This document shows positions 1-12,748 of a stretch of 64,000 nt of DNA, piece after piece. Numbering within the stretch: the first letter of the stretch is position 1; each line of letters begins with the position of its first letter. This DNA comes from Mycosarcoma maydis (lineage: Eukaryota > Basidiomycota > Ustilaginomycetes > Ustilaginales). The notes under the pieces were generated by a model that searched no databases, was not told the origin of the DNA, and saw only the letters and a program-made list of their open reading frames with translations. Location of the stretch: NCBI RefSeq assembly GCF_000328475.2, contig NC_026484.1, forward strand, positions 62,001 to 126,000, in the 5' to 3' direction. A program made the translations under genes and the position numbers.

Positions 1-924
1 TTCAGACAAGAAGAGCAAGTTAGGACAAGATGAACGTGGTAGATGGAGAAGCGTGAAGGTGTTGGTGTTGATGTCGGCGATGAGGATCATGTCAAGTTGG
101 CTGTAAGTGACCGTACCGTACGCAGGGAGCGCGTCATTTTTTGCGGAGAAGCTAAGCTATCGGCCTCGTCCGCTGCTGCTGTGACTGAGCCGTGTGTTGT
201 GCAACTCCACCAGAGTCAGCTCCTTACACTGCCGTCTGCTGCCGCTTCTTGATCGAGACCGCCAACTGCGTTCATTCCGGAATCGCGAATGAATTGATTT
301 GTTATTAATAACAGAAAAAACAAAAAAAAAAAAACAAAAAAAACTACCGGTCCCTGTGCCCCATTCCCAGTCACAGTCACGAGTATTAAATAAACAAAAA
401 CACACTACTCGTGACTGTGAGACAGACAGGAGGGTAAGTCGTGAGTGTGATTTCCGGTTGGGGTGCGCCTTACAACCACGAACCCTCGATTTTGGGACCG
501 TGCAGCTAACAGCAGCTGATCGAAATCACATATTTGCACTCACGACTCGCCCGAATCATGCGCGCGTGTGCACAAGCTGAGCGCGTCGCGTAAATGGTTT
601 AGTGTAAAGACAACGTGATTGTCGAAAAATAGAGCATGTGATGCTAGGTATACAGTAATGATGACGATCGCGCGATTCAAAGGGAGAGAGAGAAAAGAGG
701 AAATGACTAACTATAAGAACCATACGAGTACGAGAAGAGCAAATGCAGAGAGACGCAAAATATGATGTAGAACCCTTGACAAACAGAGTCGAGATGTGCC
801 ATCGGCCATGGACGAGGACTTGGTCGTTCGCATGGCCAGCTTGGCGTCAAAGTGGAAAGGTTACGCTTGAAACGCAACAGGTTTGTGTGAAACGACAGAA
901 ACAGAATTAAGAGAGTTAAAGCGC
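1..924. other. 3' flank of the TEA factor gene, no gene seen
   Basis: No convincing coding region. It contains an A-rich tract near 305-345 and copies of the dispersed TCGTGA-type heptamer around 395-445 and 535-550. It lies downstream of the TEA factor stop codon and probably includes that gene's 3' UTR. Confidence 0.5.
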
Positions 925-3900
925 TCAAGAGTGAAAGGGCTGGCCCTCGACGCCGATCGACGCCAAGAGGCCATTGAGATACTCCTGCGTGCTGGCGTCG
1001 TTGCTCAGATCGCTGCCCTCGTTGAGCAGATGCTCAAAGCTGTTGTTGCCCGAGTCCAGCCCGGAGTGTACGCCCATTTTGCCGCACATATCGAATCCGC
1101 CAGGCGAGAGCAGCGACATGCCATGGTTCATGTTGCCGCCCGGCACCATCAATCCAAGTGCAGAGTCACTCTGACCATCCACGGCTGCCGCCATACTCGC
1201 CGAGCTCATCGAACTACCGCTAGCGTCGGCCTGGTTGAAGCCCATGTCGAGCGGAGAGGGCAATGCACTGGCGAGCGGGTTCGACTGACTCGCCCAGTGC
1301 CTCTCGAGTCGCTCCTTCTGCATGCGCGCGTCGTCCCCCGTGTTGAGCGGCGGCGGCTCACACAGACCGGCGCCCATCTGAGGGAAGGGCGTGATCGGCG
1401 TGTGCACAGCGCGTTGCTGGATCGCGCCCCACGCAGCCGGCGTCGGGCTTACCGCGGGCGACAGCTGTGGATGTGGGCTCAGCATGGCGTCGTTCGAAAT
1501 CCTCTGAGCGTTCAGATACGACTGCGCTGTCGGGATCGAGACCATCAGGTTGGGCTTGGTCATCGACAGGCCACGTTTGCGTAGCAGCGTCGGTGCTTGC
1601 AGATTCGCGTTCGATCCCTCCACGTGAGGAGAAGCACGGAAGCCGAACCCAGGTTGCGGCGACGCTTGGGTATGAATCACCGACGGAGGCGGATGAGCAT
1701 GTGCAAACCCACGCGCGCCAGCTCCGCCGTTGAGCGTATTCAGCTGAGCTTGCGGTTGATGCACCATCGCGGCGTGATATTGCTGAGCAGCACCACCAAC
1801 GTTGGGCGGCATTGACGTCAAGCCGTGCGCTCCTATCTGCAAGCCTGCACCTGCGGGCAGCAGAGGAGACATTAGAGGAGCGGCGCGACCCATGGGCGAA
1901 GCGCTAGGGCCTGCAGTGAGAAGTGAAACAGTGGGGGTGCCGGGGTTGGTGCCCAACGCTTCGACACACTCGAGGTCCCAAGCGATGACAAGGACAACGT
2001 CGCCCACCTTGCTTCCAGGGCTCAAGCTGGAACCAGCGTCGTTGAGAAGCGCAGGTGCACCTTCGCGGCCAGTCGTAGCAGCCAAGGCTCCAGCAGCGCC
2101 CTCACCCGCCACAACGAGCTCCTGGATGATCGTGACGCCCGACACAGCCATGCCAAGAGCAGCACGCTCGCTTGGTTCCTTGCCAAACGACTGTAGACCG
2201 TCTCGTCCGCCGTATGCGTTGACAGGATGGTTGCGACTGAGGAAGTCGGCCCAAAAGTCGGTAGCAAACGGCGCCTGGTGGCACCATCGGTGGCGAAAAC
2301 TGCTGTTGGACTCGTTGTTGGCGTCCAAGGGTGTACAAGGCGAAACAGGTCCGCTCGAAGTGCCTGACACGGGGCTGAGCGAGGCGACGCTGCCGTCACT
2401 TTCGCGGCGCTGAATGCTGTTGTTCTTGATGGGCGTCGAGGTGGTCGCATCCTCCTGCGCTCGAACCTTCTGATCGGCACTCTGCGCGTTGGCGTTGCTG
2501 TCGGATCCCTCGGCGCCGGCCACAGTGCTGGTGGAGCTCGTTTCACCACCATTCCTGCCCGAAATCCTTCGGGGAGCTTCTAAGGGCTCGACCAGCGACA
2601 AAACACGCTTGCCGTGTGAGTAGACCGTGGTCACTGAGGTCAAACGCAAGTCTTGTGCCGATGTCAACGAGAGCTGCGTGCTAAAGTGGTCGTAGCGTGG
2701 CATCATAACGTCATGGCGTGGGATGGACAGCGGCACATGCACGTGGAGGAACTGGCAGGGCATGTGATGGTACATCTCGGCAAGACGCGGGAATCGGAAG
2801 TGGCCCACACGCACCGAATCGAGTGTCATCGGAGGCAGGCACGTCTGGTTGTTGGCATAGGTGGTCATCGAGTTGCGGTTGAGGTTGGTGTAGACGTGCT
2901 TCTCGTCACCGGAAGAGCAGTGCACCCACATGGAGAAGCTAGCAGGAAGGATGGGACATGGCGTGTTACCGCTCGTGTCCTTGACACCGGTCTGCTGAGG
3001 GAGGTGAAGGTCATTGAGGCCCGAAGTGATGGCGTGTGTTGCCGACAACGGTGGTGCGCCGGGCGAGAGGGGGCTGGCAAGGCCCTGACCGCCAGTGAGA
3101 CCCGGGGTATAAGGTGAGAGGAGACCGCTGCTGGCATTGTCCATCGGGAGGAGCGAATAGGTGCCTCCAAGGCCGCCGTAACCGTAGCCCGCAAGCGTCT
3201 GTGCGTACATCATACCGCCAGCGGGAATGTAGAAGTCCTCTTCGGTGGTGGGTTCGGCAATGAGCTGTTGGAACTCGGGATCTCCCTTTCGGATGTTCTT
3301 GAGCACCTGAATATGACTCGAGACTTGCTTACGAGTGCGCACCTTGTTGGTCTTGCGTTCGATATAGTCGGCGATCAGCTCGTTGCGACCGCAAGGCTTG
3401 CCGTGGACCAACACCTTTCGACGGCCAAGCTTGGGTATGAGACGAAGCGCTGTTGGGTCAGGTCGTGAGCCAGTACGAGTGTCAAGCAATGAGAAGAAGA
3501 GTCGAGATGAGAGTGGTCGTGAGAAAGTGTATGAGAAGGAGAAGAAAGCAAGAAAGCAAGAGAGATGGTAAAAGGTAGAGTTAGTACAACAGCGTCTCTA
3601 GAGCGTGTGCAACACTTTCTAGGGACCACACGGAAGCACCAGGTCCTCCTCCTCAACCACTGTTCTGGTGGAGAACGGGGCGAGACAGCGGCAAGCTTCA
3701 AGCATGCATTCATGCAAGCACCTCGGAGCAACATCGAGATGTCACTCTTGGCTGCTCGGTGTTCTCCAGCAAAGCAGTCCAAAAGCGCAAGCGCGTCTTG
3801 GCAATTACAAAACGAAATCGTCAAACTGGCACTTTGAACGGCTACACGCGCGCGTTCGACTTGGTTCGACTTTCGGAAACTGAAATTCCGCCGAGGCGCG

Positions 3901-5417
3901 TTCCTTTCAGAGTTGCTCGTGCAAGACGGCGATTCGCTGGCGCTAATTGCACTTCCAACAGCGCAAGCCAAATCGATGGTTGTAAAGCAAGTATGGCAAC
4001 GAGCGCTTGCGAATGGCGCATGCATGCACACGGTGCTCGTAGCCAAAGAATCCGGAATATTGCAATGATCATGACACTTACCTTCCCAGAATGCGACCTC
4101 GACGTCATCGGGCCACACATCCTGATTCTTGCCGTTCGAGTTGCCGCTCGGGGTCGCGTTGCCGCCCGTGGTATTATTGCCCGAAACGCTTGTCTTGGCC
4201 GGAGTTGACTTGTCGTCGGCGGCCTTCCTGATCAGGGACGACTGAGATTGTGCCCTCTGCATGGCGTCCGCCGGGGCACGTGGAGGCGCACTCCTGGGCG
4301 GGTGTTCGCCGCTAAACCCTGGCAACGCAAGGTTTGCGGTCAGGTTGGCAATGTGGTTGGCACGGTCCATAGCCGTGAGCGAAAGACGCCGCACTCGGCA
4401 AGGCGATGCTGTCGACTGTGCCGACGCCGGAGTTTCTAGCCCTCCATCAACACTAGATCCGACCGAAAAGTGCGCGTGTTGCTGGTAGGGGTACATGTTG
4501 GGTGGCGTCTGTTGAGGCAGGTAGCGTTGCTGGTGGGTCAAGTGATCGACAGCGCGCTCGGGGGTAGCATCGACCTGGGACGTGCGACGTCGCTTGGCAT
4601 CTTCTGCAAAGCCTTGAACAGGAGTAGGCGTCGGGCTGTTGCTTGAAGACATGCTCACCGTGAGGCGTGGTGGCGACATGAGGAAGCCGTTTCCAGAGGC
4701 GTTCTGCATGTTCGCGCTCGTGTCTGTTGGCATGTTTTGAGAGTAAGCGAAAGAGCCAAAAGCATCGACAGAGATGCTCATGCTTCTAGCACCAGCGTTT
4801 GGGCCAACTAAGCTGGCGTAATCGGCCAATGAAGAGCTCGAATCCGCCGAAGGCATCAGTGTCTGAATGCTGTGACGACGACCCGAGTTTGAGTCAGCAC
4901 GGATATGCAACATCGATCCAAATGCACCCTTCGGCTGCGAAGTGGTGGGGCGCTTGCTGCTAACAGCGAGGCTGTCATTCCCATTTCCAAAGGCCACCTG
5001 CATATCCGCGTTAATGCGATCAAAGTTGAGCGCGGCTGAGAGCGACTGAGCATCACCGCTCATGTCTGCGTCCATGATGCCCGAGGCATCGTGCGCAAAC
5101 AAGAGGCTGTGATCGTCTGTGGCATCTCCAGTCGTGTTCGCGTCGCTGCGCTTGGCGGCAGATGCAAAAGCAGCGTTGGCTGCGCTAATGGAGGTGTGGT
5201 CATGATGAAGGCGATCGCTCGACTCCTGCTTCACGTTTACCATGTTGTTGTCTGGGGTGTACAAGAGTGACGAGGAGGACAGCGTCGAATCAGAATAGGT
5301 GGGTGAAGGAAAGAGGTGTTGAAGGTCCCCTTTAGGAGAGCTGGTTTGGGCAGTAGACATGTGCGCTGCAGCCTGACGTTTCGACCAAAAGGTGCTTTGG
5401 TGGCCGACGTCTTTCAA
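925..5417 (-). CDS. TEA/ATTS-domain transcription factor (AbaA/Tec1 family)
   Basis: Sequence-specific nuclear transcription factor. Exon 1 runs 5417-4082 and exon 2 runs 3449-925. The 632-nt intron (donor GTAAGT at 4081, acceptor CAG ending at 3450) interrupts the TEA domain. Joining them gives 1286 residues in frame and restores a full TEA domain at about residues 432-500: [12 protein letters not shown], then [17 protein letters not shown], then the recognition-helix region [17 protein letters not shown]. The N-terminal 430 residues and the last several hundred are Ser/Pro/Gln/Asn-rich and presumably disordered. A block following the TEA domain (about 700-860) has long unbroken stretches typical of AbaA-type proteins. 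In ascomycetes this family controls conidiation (AbaA) or filamentation (Tec1); the role in this fungus is inferred only. A second ATG at 5360 is an alternative start. The 5' leader on this strand is pyrimidine-rich. Confidence 0.93.
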
Positions 5418-8400
5418 AGGAGGTCGGGGCTGAGTTGAGACGCTGAAAAATGTGCCAGCCTAGTGATGAGATGTGAGAGCGGTGTAGCAAGTGCAATGGT
5501 GTCAGAATGTGACGAAGCGATTAGACGACAAGAGAATAAACGATGGTCGAGAGTACGCTGAATGAGGGAACAAGGACGGATTAGTGGAGAGGAGAGAAAG
5601 GAAACGACAGCAAGACGATGGAGGGGTGAGGAGGCTAGAAAAGAGGCCGTTGATAATTCGACGTCCTGAATACGTGAAGGGTATGCGGAAGCAATCAGCG
5701 AAAGGTAGAGATGATGACGGAATGGGAACCAATAGATGAGGAACAACGAGGAAGTGGCAAAAGGGGATCGACGACTAGCATGTACCCTTTTAAGGTGGAA
5801 TGGAGTGTACCACAGAAATGTCTCAAGCAGCAGTCGGGCTTGGAACAGATGTTAATCCTCCCACTTACCAAACAAAGTGACAACAAGGGCGGCAAATTTG
5901 GGCCTAGTGACTGCGTCGAGACGAGCTTGTTCGATGAACTGCAGACATGTAAGGAAGGCGCTGCACTAGGGAGACCCAGCTTGGACGGGACTGAAGCACT
6001 GGCGGCAATGTCAAGCAGCGTAAGAGCAAGGGGCTTGAGCCACCAAGCTCAGAGAGATGGGATAGCTGACCGTGGTATCGAGCAAATTGCAAAGCGACAG
6101 GCTAAGCGGTGGTAAGGGTGCTTGCTGCTGCGATGGCGCAGGCGTGCATGAGAGGGGAGAGAGTGTGCAAATCGAGGTCAAAAGACGAGAAATGAGAGGT
6201 GCAAGGGGTCACGTCAATGAATGTCACATCGTAAAGAGGGCTTCTATGCAGGAGAATTGCCTTGACCGGCAGTTGGCCTGTCCTCATTGCTGTATAAGTC
6301 CATCATAGAAGCTTGCCTGGTGGAACCATTCGGGATCGACAAGTGAAACAATCTGACGGAGCCAACTTGAACCGCCCCGCCAACTATCAAAAGTAAGTGC
6401 AGACGTGCAACAGCAGCTTCAGGGATACGAGCAGCAAGTCACAATGAATTCTGCCCCTATAGTTAAGTTTGGTCATATCGCTGCGGGGAGGTCAATATTT
6501 CCTGCACACCACGTCAGTTTCCACTGTGAAGGCAAGGGGACCAAGGCGACAGATACGGGAGGCAGCAGAGCCAAAGCGAAAGAATTGATAGGGTGTGGAT
6601 GAAACCACGGCAGAGCGGATGGCGGCTGGCTGCTGGATGCTGACTACTGACTGCGTCGATGCAGCATGCCTTCATGCATCGAGGGACGCGAGGGGTATGG
6701 CTTGGACATCGCTGCCTCGCCAGGTTGCCAGAGGAGGAACGCGCCACGAAAAAAAAATTGGTTTCAAGAAATGGGACTGCAAACAAAAATCAAAAATCGT
6801 GGACGATTCGTGAATCGTTCTGCTCGCTTAAGCGACCGCGGCGGCGAGAAACTCAGCTCCTCGCGTTGTTGGCAATTCAACACGATTTTGAGAGCAACTG
6901 TGAACCACGCACGACGAACAATCACAATTGTGAGCTTACGACAAAGCCACAATCACAATGCGCCGCTTGATGCAGATCGCCTTGAAGGAGCAGCTAAGGG
7001 AAGCAATCTCCTGTCGCCTCCAACAGAGACTGTACGTTGTACGTTGTAGAGGCATCCGTCCAATTCCTGGACGTGGCCAAGCAAGGCGACAAGAAAATCG
7101 ATCGCATTGTCAATCGTGTCCAGTTCTGATCCAGTAGCGATAGCGATAGAAACAAGCGAGGCTTGGCAGAAACCTTGGCCAGGCCGTACCCGTCGGCTGT
7201 GGAGAGAGAGTGACTGATCATTCTCATGTGTGCGTGGCTGAAGTGGAGCAGCAGGGCGTGATGAAGCCAACGATCACGAAGGATTGCAGACAAGAGCAGA
7301 AACAAAGCATCGCCAAACGGAGGGCCACGAGGAGCAGAAAAACGACAGATCACAAAGCGCTCTTAACGTATGGTTAAGTTACTTGCGGCTGTTGCTGCAG
7401 CTTCTGCACATCTCAAGATCCGCATTGGCGAGCCTCGTGATGCATAATCAGGGAACCGACGGTGGTTTTTGACCCCTGCGTTTCAGCTCCCTCCTCAACG
7501 ACATGTTGAGAGTATCAGACGGATGATAGATGTACCTCGCCGGAAGTCAGAGAAGATGAGACACCGTCTGGCTTGGAACAAATCCCGTGAGCTGTCTGCA
7601 AGGTAGCTGCACAGCTCGACGAATGCCGCTTCGCCTCCAGTGATCAAACGATCGAGGGGGTGGTGACCTGCAGTCTCGCGATCAGAGTCAAGTGGAGCTC
7701 TGTTCGGGTCATAGTCCTCTTTTCTACAGATGTGAGCACCACTTGAATCGACAGAAAAGGTCGTGTCGATCGATCGGGGCAGGTCTGAGAGAACAGGGGC
7801 TTCAGGCGAGATAGAAGAACACGACACGACCCCAGGGTCATCATGCTATCTGGCAATAACGAATGGGACCCGCGGTAGATTCCGTCGATACGAAGGCAGA
7901 AGGCAGTAGGCAGCCAGGGGGTAAGCGGTGGCATGGGAACGGCTGAAAAGCAGGAACCAACCAACGGCCGTGAGCGACGGTAACAACGCTCGAAAGGCAT
8001 GTCTAGCATCCATCAAGGACGACAGACCACGGCTTTGGAGAGCTGAGCCACTGCGTGACTGGTTGATCTGGAGTGCTTCGTGCTTTGCCTGGTTCAATGT
8101 CGACAAGCAAGGGGTCGCTGCCTAATAAATTCAAAAAGGAATTTTTCGGAACGCGAGGTGGTGTGTGAGACCAACACTTTTTGGCGCTTCTCGACGCGTT
8201 CTAATCGTGAGTCGTGAGTCGTGCAATGCGTGATGATGCGTGACCGATGTCAAAAGAAAGACGGTTGCCACAGGGGCAGCGACCCTTGCATATCGGATAC
8301 AGGCATGTACAACAGCATCCACGATTGGCTTTCTTGGTCGCCTCCTCGTCTGAAGGACAGCGCAAACTGGCATGATCGCACGCAGCGCTTTGACGAGCCA

Positions 8401-9401
8401 CATGTGCTGTTGGCTTAATTTACCTTGACGACAACCAGGATTTGCTTGTTCGCTTACGTAGAGCTCAAAATGCATACCATTCCTCCCCTGGCTTGACCCA
8501 TAACATTCAGACTTGTCTAGAGCACGACTAGGAGATCAAAGTCGGCCCGAAGACAAGTTTGCCGTCAAGACCACTTTCGCGCCTACGTCGCTTGAGATTA
8601 GCGAAGCAATCATTTCGCCAGACGCTTCCCGCTGCACCATAGCCCCTTGCTCAGATGAGTCGCCTTCGAAGACATCACTCGAACGTGCCGGCGTGTGCTC
8701 TGGCCTGTTTCCCTTTTGTCTATCCACCTGACCGTGATGCCGGTGTCGGCGCCGGCACGCCTCGCATACGTCCTGAGGTTATTGTCGCCACGTTCGGACC
8801 ATCATTGCCGAACGAGACAGCTGCACATCACCTCGTCATCGTTTTCATCCAAGCGAGACCGACACCGGGCGCAAATCAGCGAAAGTGTTGGTCTCCTTGG
8901 ACTTGGACGCGCCGATGACACCCAATTCTTCAGACAGGCTCGCATCAATCACCAACCTCGCTAACACTGCCCTTCAGCAAAAGCTGCTTGACCCGACTTC
9001 GCTGAATGCAGCAGCGGCTCGCATGGTAGATTCGCAGCAACCAGACTGCCGTTTGAGGGCAACACTCCTCTGCTTCGATCCTCGACCGCTGTGGAACAGC
9101 TTGCCTCGACACAAATGTTTTGGGCAGTGGACTTACCAAATTGTACAACAAGCGTGAACAGAGCTCTTGTCAAGTGGCCGACTTGTCGGACTGAGCGAAC
9201 AAAAAATTACTTCGAAACGTTTTCTGTTCGAACGCTTTAGCTTTCGATACCACCAAGCGTTGCGATACGAGCAGACACTCTGCGTGAGTAGAGCTCAGAT
9301 GTGAGCTTCGGGACAAGGCTATCTGAGTTGAGGTCGATCTTGGAGTCGCACGATCCAATGCTAGATTAGGTAAACCAGCTTGCGGTCGGTCGGGCTCCTG
9401 A

Positions 9402-9750
9402 TTATCCGGCTTGAGATTCAGCGAAGGATATAGGATACGAGAGCTGAGGTGAAGAGTGGTACGGCGTTCGATGATGGGAAGGTGATGGAAAGCAAGGGGC
9501 TGGAATCATGAACACCTGATACGGACTTTGCAAATGTTTGTGACAAGCAAGGAGTTGTGGCTCGTCGATGCGAGGGATGGCTCGCCAACCTTCTTCCGTC
9601 ACTGCATTTACCGAAAGTGAGTATCGACAGCCTAAAACGAACAATCACAGAATGGATCACGAGGTTCCTCTTCGCTTTACTCAGATTTGCATGGAAATAA
9701 CAAGGCTCACCAGCCACCGATAGTCGTAGACTCGATTGGCCGATCGACAT
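9402..9750 (-). CDS. Possible small spliced gene, unknown
   Basis: Tentative two-exon model: ATG at 9750, exon 1 to 9711, donor GTGAGC, acceptor TTTTAG, exon 2 from 9631 to the stop at 9402. It joins in frame to 89 residues. Exon 2 has protein-like composition (for example EEGWRAIPRIDEPQLLAC), but no family is recognised. Other open frames further upstream on the same strand (9963-10,232) may belong to the same transcript. It could equally be a chance open frame. Confidence 0.18.
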
Positions 9751-10311
9751 GTGGTCATCGTCCTTGTTCTTCCAATGCAAAGGCCGGCTATCATTCTCTC
9801 GATTCTGGTGTAGATGGTTTTGAGCGCCTTAGTCTTAGTCTTTCGAAGGGGAAGTCAGACTGACACAGTTCCAGGATTTAACGACAAAGTCGCCTGAGAC
9901 CTTCTTGCAGGGCTTTCCGACGGATCGTCTAAAGCCAACCTGTCTTGGCCTCTTTCGAAAGGCTACTTGTCACTGTCGCGAGCAAGCCTATTCGAACTCT
10001 TCTTCTTCTGATCGCGGAAATCACTTTCGCCAAGGTTGTGAGAGATGGCGGGTGTATGCTTAGAAGCTGTGGCTAAACAGTGTATCTCACCAGAAGAGTT
10101 TCGCGATTTGCACGAGTGCCTTCGATTGCCGATTCTGACAGGCCGTAAAATGACTACACATTCCTCGCTCCAGCAGATCTCAGACAATTTTGTCTCGCCA
10201 ACAATCACAACCTCATTCACCATTTCTGCCATGAGGGTATACGCTTGGCAAGCGAGCCTTATTTTCTGAATCTAGCGTCTTATGCTATCGACGATGTTAC
10301 TCGCATGGATT

Positions 10312-10345
10312 AGCGGTCCAGCGGTCCAGCGGTCCAGCGGTCCAG
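10312..10345. repeat. Octamer tandem repeat (AGCGGTCC)n
   Basis: Slightly more than four perfect head-to-tail copies of AGCGGTCC in the gene-poor region. Confidence 0.9.
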
Positions 10346-11206
10346 TCGGATGGATCCATCATGGTCATTATAACAGAGAAGGTGACTTCCGATGAAGCTG
10401 TCTCACAAACTGGCCTCGCCGCAGTCTTGTTCATCGTAATCATGGAAGTCCACGTCTCAGATGCAAAGCCGGCTGGAGGGGGCTTCGATCGGAATACGCA
10501 TTGTGGAGCGTTTCGGCGGCTCGGCCGCTTCTGTTCAGCTTTGCACTGCTTATATGACAGTAGTCATTGGAACGCTTTGATGGCGTGACAGCGTGAGTGT
10601 CTTGCCACTTTGAATGCCGAATTAGCGTGAGAAGCCCTTGCCACGCGGGCATCTCCTATGCCATCTGCCATGGCAATGTCTCTTGCAGTGCCGTTGGTCT
10701 CGAAGACTAGTGGATGAACTGCCGGTAAGGCAGTGGACCACAGTCAAGTGTCTGCCTTTCCAAAGCAGCGAGGAAGTCAAGTGGTGCCTTTTTTGTCCCA
10801 CAATTTCACAACCCTTTTGCAATATCAATCGTGAATCTTGCTCAGGCCTGTCTAAAACTTGTCTTATGCTGCTCCGGCTATACTGCAGCGCTCTACCGAC
10901 CGCAATCATGAATACGTGCTTTGTTCATGCTACCGATATGTGCACATAATGCCTTCTTGCACAACGAGCAGCTGCTGCCATACTGTTACACAGTAGTACG
11001 CTGTGATGGTCATACGATCTTGAGCGCGTATCACCGATGCTACATTCACACTACCCGATTTCACTCGAATTCTGCATGCTGCAATTGTGAATGCTTGTCC
11101 ATCTGGACCCTGAATCTTCGAGGCAGCCAGCTTCACGCTTCTCTCCGCGAAGCCGACATCCATACATCATCGGCGTGAGCCTCACTCTGCAGCAACGCGC
11201 TCAAGG

Positions 11207-12001
11207 ATGTCGTACCTCCCGCCTATCAATACGCTGTGGGACCACGCATCTCATCCATCGAAACGAGCATGGTCTCGATCGCCTTCGCCCGAGCCAGCGC
11301 ATCACGATACCGTCCATACACAAGCAGGCCCTAGCACGCAGCTTACTCCCCTAAGGCAAGCTGCCATTCAGCGTCGACTCGTCCGACAATCAACACGAGG
11401 CGATCATCTACCAATGCGAACGAGGAGCGCCGAACAAGCACGCCTGCTCCGTGCCTTGAAAGGCTATCCGCCCATCGGAAGTTCAGCCGATGCAGATCAA
11501 CTGAGCGACCTCGAAGAATCGATTGAAGTGGGAAGGTTCCAAATGGTGCGCTTCGGAGAACGGTATATCGTTCAGATTGGCCGACGACGGACGATGCGCG
11601 AAGAGGAGCTCTCGAACGAAGAGGACGACGGAAGAAGAGCTGGCTTCTCCGCTGTAGATGCCGGACTTTCGTTCGCACCAGAGGGTGGAGTGTTGCCAGC
11701 GATGCAAGACGCGTCGCTGCAGACGAATGGAGGTGACAACGAGGGTATAACAGGTCCAGGTCTCTTTGTTGGGGGTCATACGGGTCATGCACAGGCAGAA
11801 TTCAACCAGAGACGGATTGCAGAAGCGGAACGAAGGGCTAGAGATGCTGAAGCGGGGGCGAATAGAGCCGCTGCTGCCGCCGAAGCTGCACGCAGCCAGG
11901 CCGAAAGACAAGCTGCATTTCAAGAGGAGCAAGATGCAGTGGATCTGGACGCAGATGTCGAGGATCTCGACGAGGGTGACGACGAGGTCGATTTTGATTA
12001 G
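11207..12001 (+). CDS. Unknown protein with acidic tail, possibly Apc15-like
   Basis: Uninterrupted 264-codon gene starting at ATG 11,207. The N-terminus (YLPPINTLWDHASHPS) is followed by an Arg/Ser/Pro-rich stretch. A conserved-looking central segment at about residues 110-135 contains FQMVRFGERYIVQIGRRRTM. An Ala/Glu/Arg-rich probable helix (about 200-240) precedes a strongly acidic C-terminus of Asp, Glu and Val. The pattern of an N-terminal LW...HPS, an FG...G...T segment and an acidic tail loosely recalls the small anaphase-promoting-complex subunit Apc15/Mnd2, but this is from memory of the family's look and is weak. No enzymatic motif is visible. It is likely a real gene because of its length, coding-like composition and charge pattern. 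Confidence 0.6.
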   Translation: MSYLPPINTLWDHASHPSKRAWSRSPSPEPAHHDTVHTQAGPSTQLTPLRQAAIQRRLVRQSTRGDHLPMRTRSAEQARLLRALKGYPPIGSSADADQLSDLEESIEVGRFQMVRFGERYIVQIGRRRTMREEELSNEEDDGRRAGFSAVDAGLSFAPEGGVLPAMQDASLQTNGGDNEGITGPGLFVGGHTGHAQAEFNQRRIAEAERRARDAEAGANRAAAAAEAARSQAERQAAFQEEQDAVDLDADVEDLDEGDDEVDFD

Positions 12002-12748
12002 CGCACAAAAGTCTTTTGCAGAAGTTTTACACTGTTCGTCGCAACAGAAGCACCTTGCTTGTCTTCAGCTTCCAAAGATCCCACGTTCTGTCCTTAACGC
12101 CGTCATCTCTCGATTCTGATCTATGCTGAGCGTGAGGCCATTAGATCCTTTCTATAATTGCATCACGCCGTGTGTATCTACGTGAGTATGTTGATTTGGT
12201 CTTGGTGGTGTTCCTGTCTTATAGGCAAACACGAAAGTGTGGAGAAGGAAGACGCGACTCAAGGCTGACTCGGGCGAGAAAGAGCGTCTGCGCAGGAAAT
12301 GGTCGTGTCGGCAGGTGGATCGGCGAAAGGACGCACAGACCGACCGTCAACGAGCGAATATGGCTGTGTGTCAACTTGGAAATCGGTCAGCACAAAATAT
12401 GTATCAATTCAGCAAAGCCATCCACAGTCAACTACTCCACACGCGCTCTCACTACACCAACGATCATCCAACTTTGGCCACCCTACACACTCCTTCTTGG
12501 AAACACATACTTAACCAGATCGTAAACGCAGCAGCTGTACCCAAAATCACTGTCACTGCCAACGAAGGCAAGGTCACAGCAGGAAAACGCTCGATCGACC
12601 GTCGACGTTCGACCACAAAGGCGTGCAACCAGAAGAACAGCATCTTGACCCCCTATTTGCTGGTTCGAAAGCATTCTTTCGGCTACTTGATAGCGCATAG
12701 CTCATTCCCTGTGTCGGATCTTTCGATCGAATCTCGTTCTTCGTCAAC
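12002..12748. other. Spacer between the acidic-tail gene and ARPC2
   Basis: Holds the 3' UTR of the upstream gene and the promoter and 5' leader of the ARPC2 gene. No further gene is seen. Confidence 0.5.

Larger units (their letters stand above)
5418..11206. other. Gene-poor 5.8-kb region upstream of the TEA factor
   Basis: No recognisable conserved protein. The first ~700 bp are CT-rich on the minus strand and look like the leader and promoter of the TEA gene. A 134-codon ATG frame lies at 5711-6115 (+), but it is unfamiliar. Several short open frames with plausible splice sites occur on the minus strand at 8.5-10.2 kb. A four-copy octamer repeat lies at 10,312-10,345. The stretch could be an extended regulatory region, hold non-coding transcripts, or hide a small spliced gene. 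Confidence 0.4.

Noticed and set aside
5711..6115. 134-codon ATG frame on the plus strand divergent from the TEA gene
   Set aside because: No recognisable motif and no splice or context support; lies in the leader/promoter of the TEA gene. Left as unproven.
8513..9157. Three overlapping plus-strand frames all open over several hundred bases
   Set aside because: All three phases are open with similar composition, which argues for a stop-poor stretch rather than a gene.
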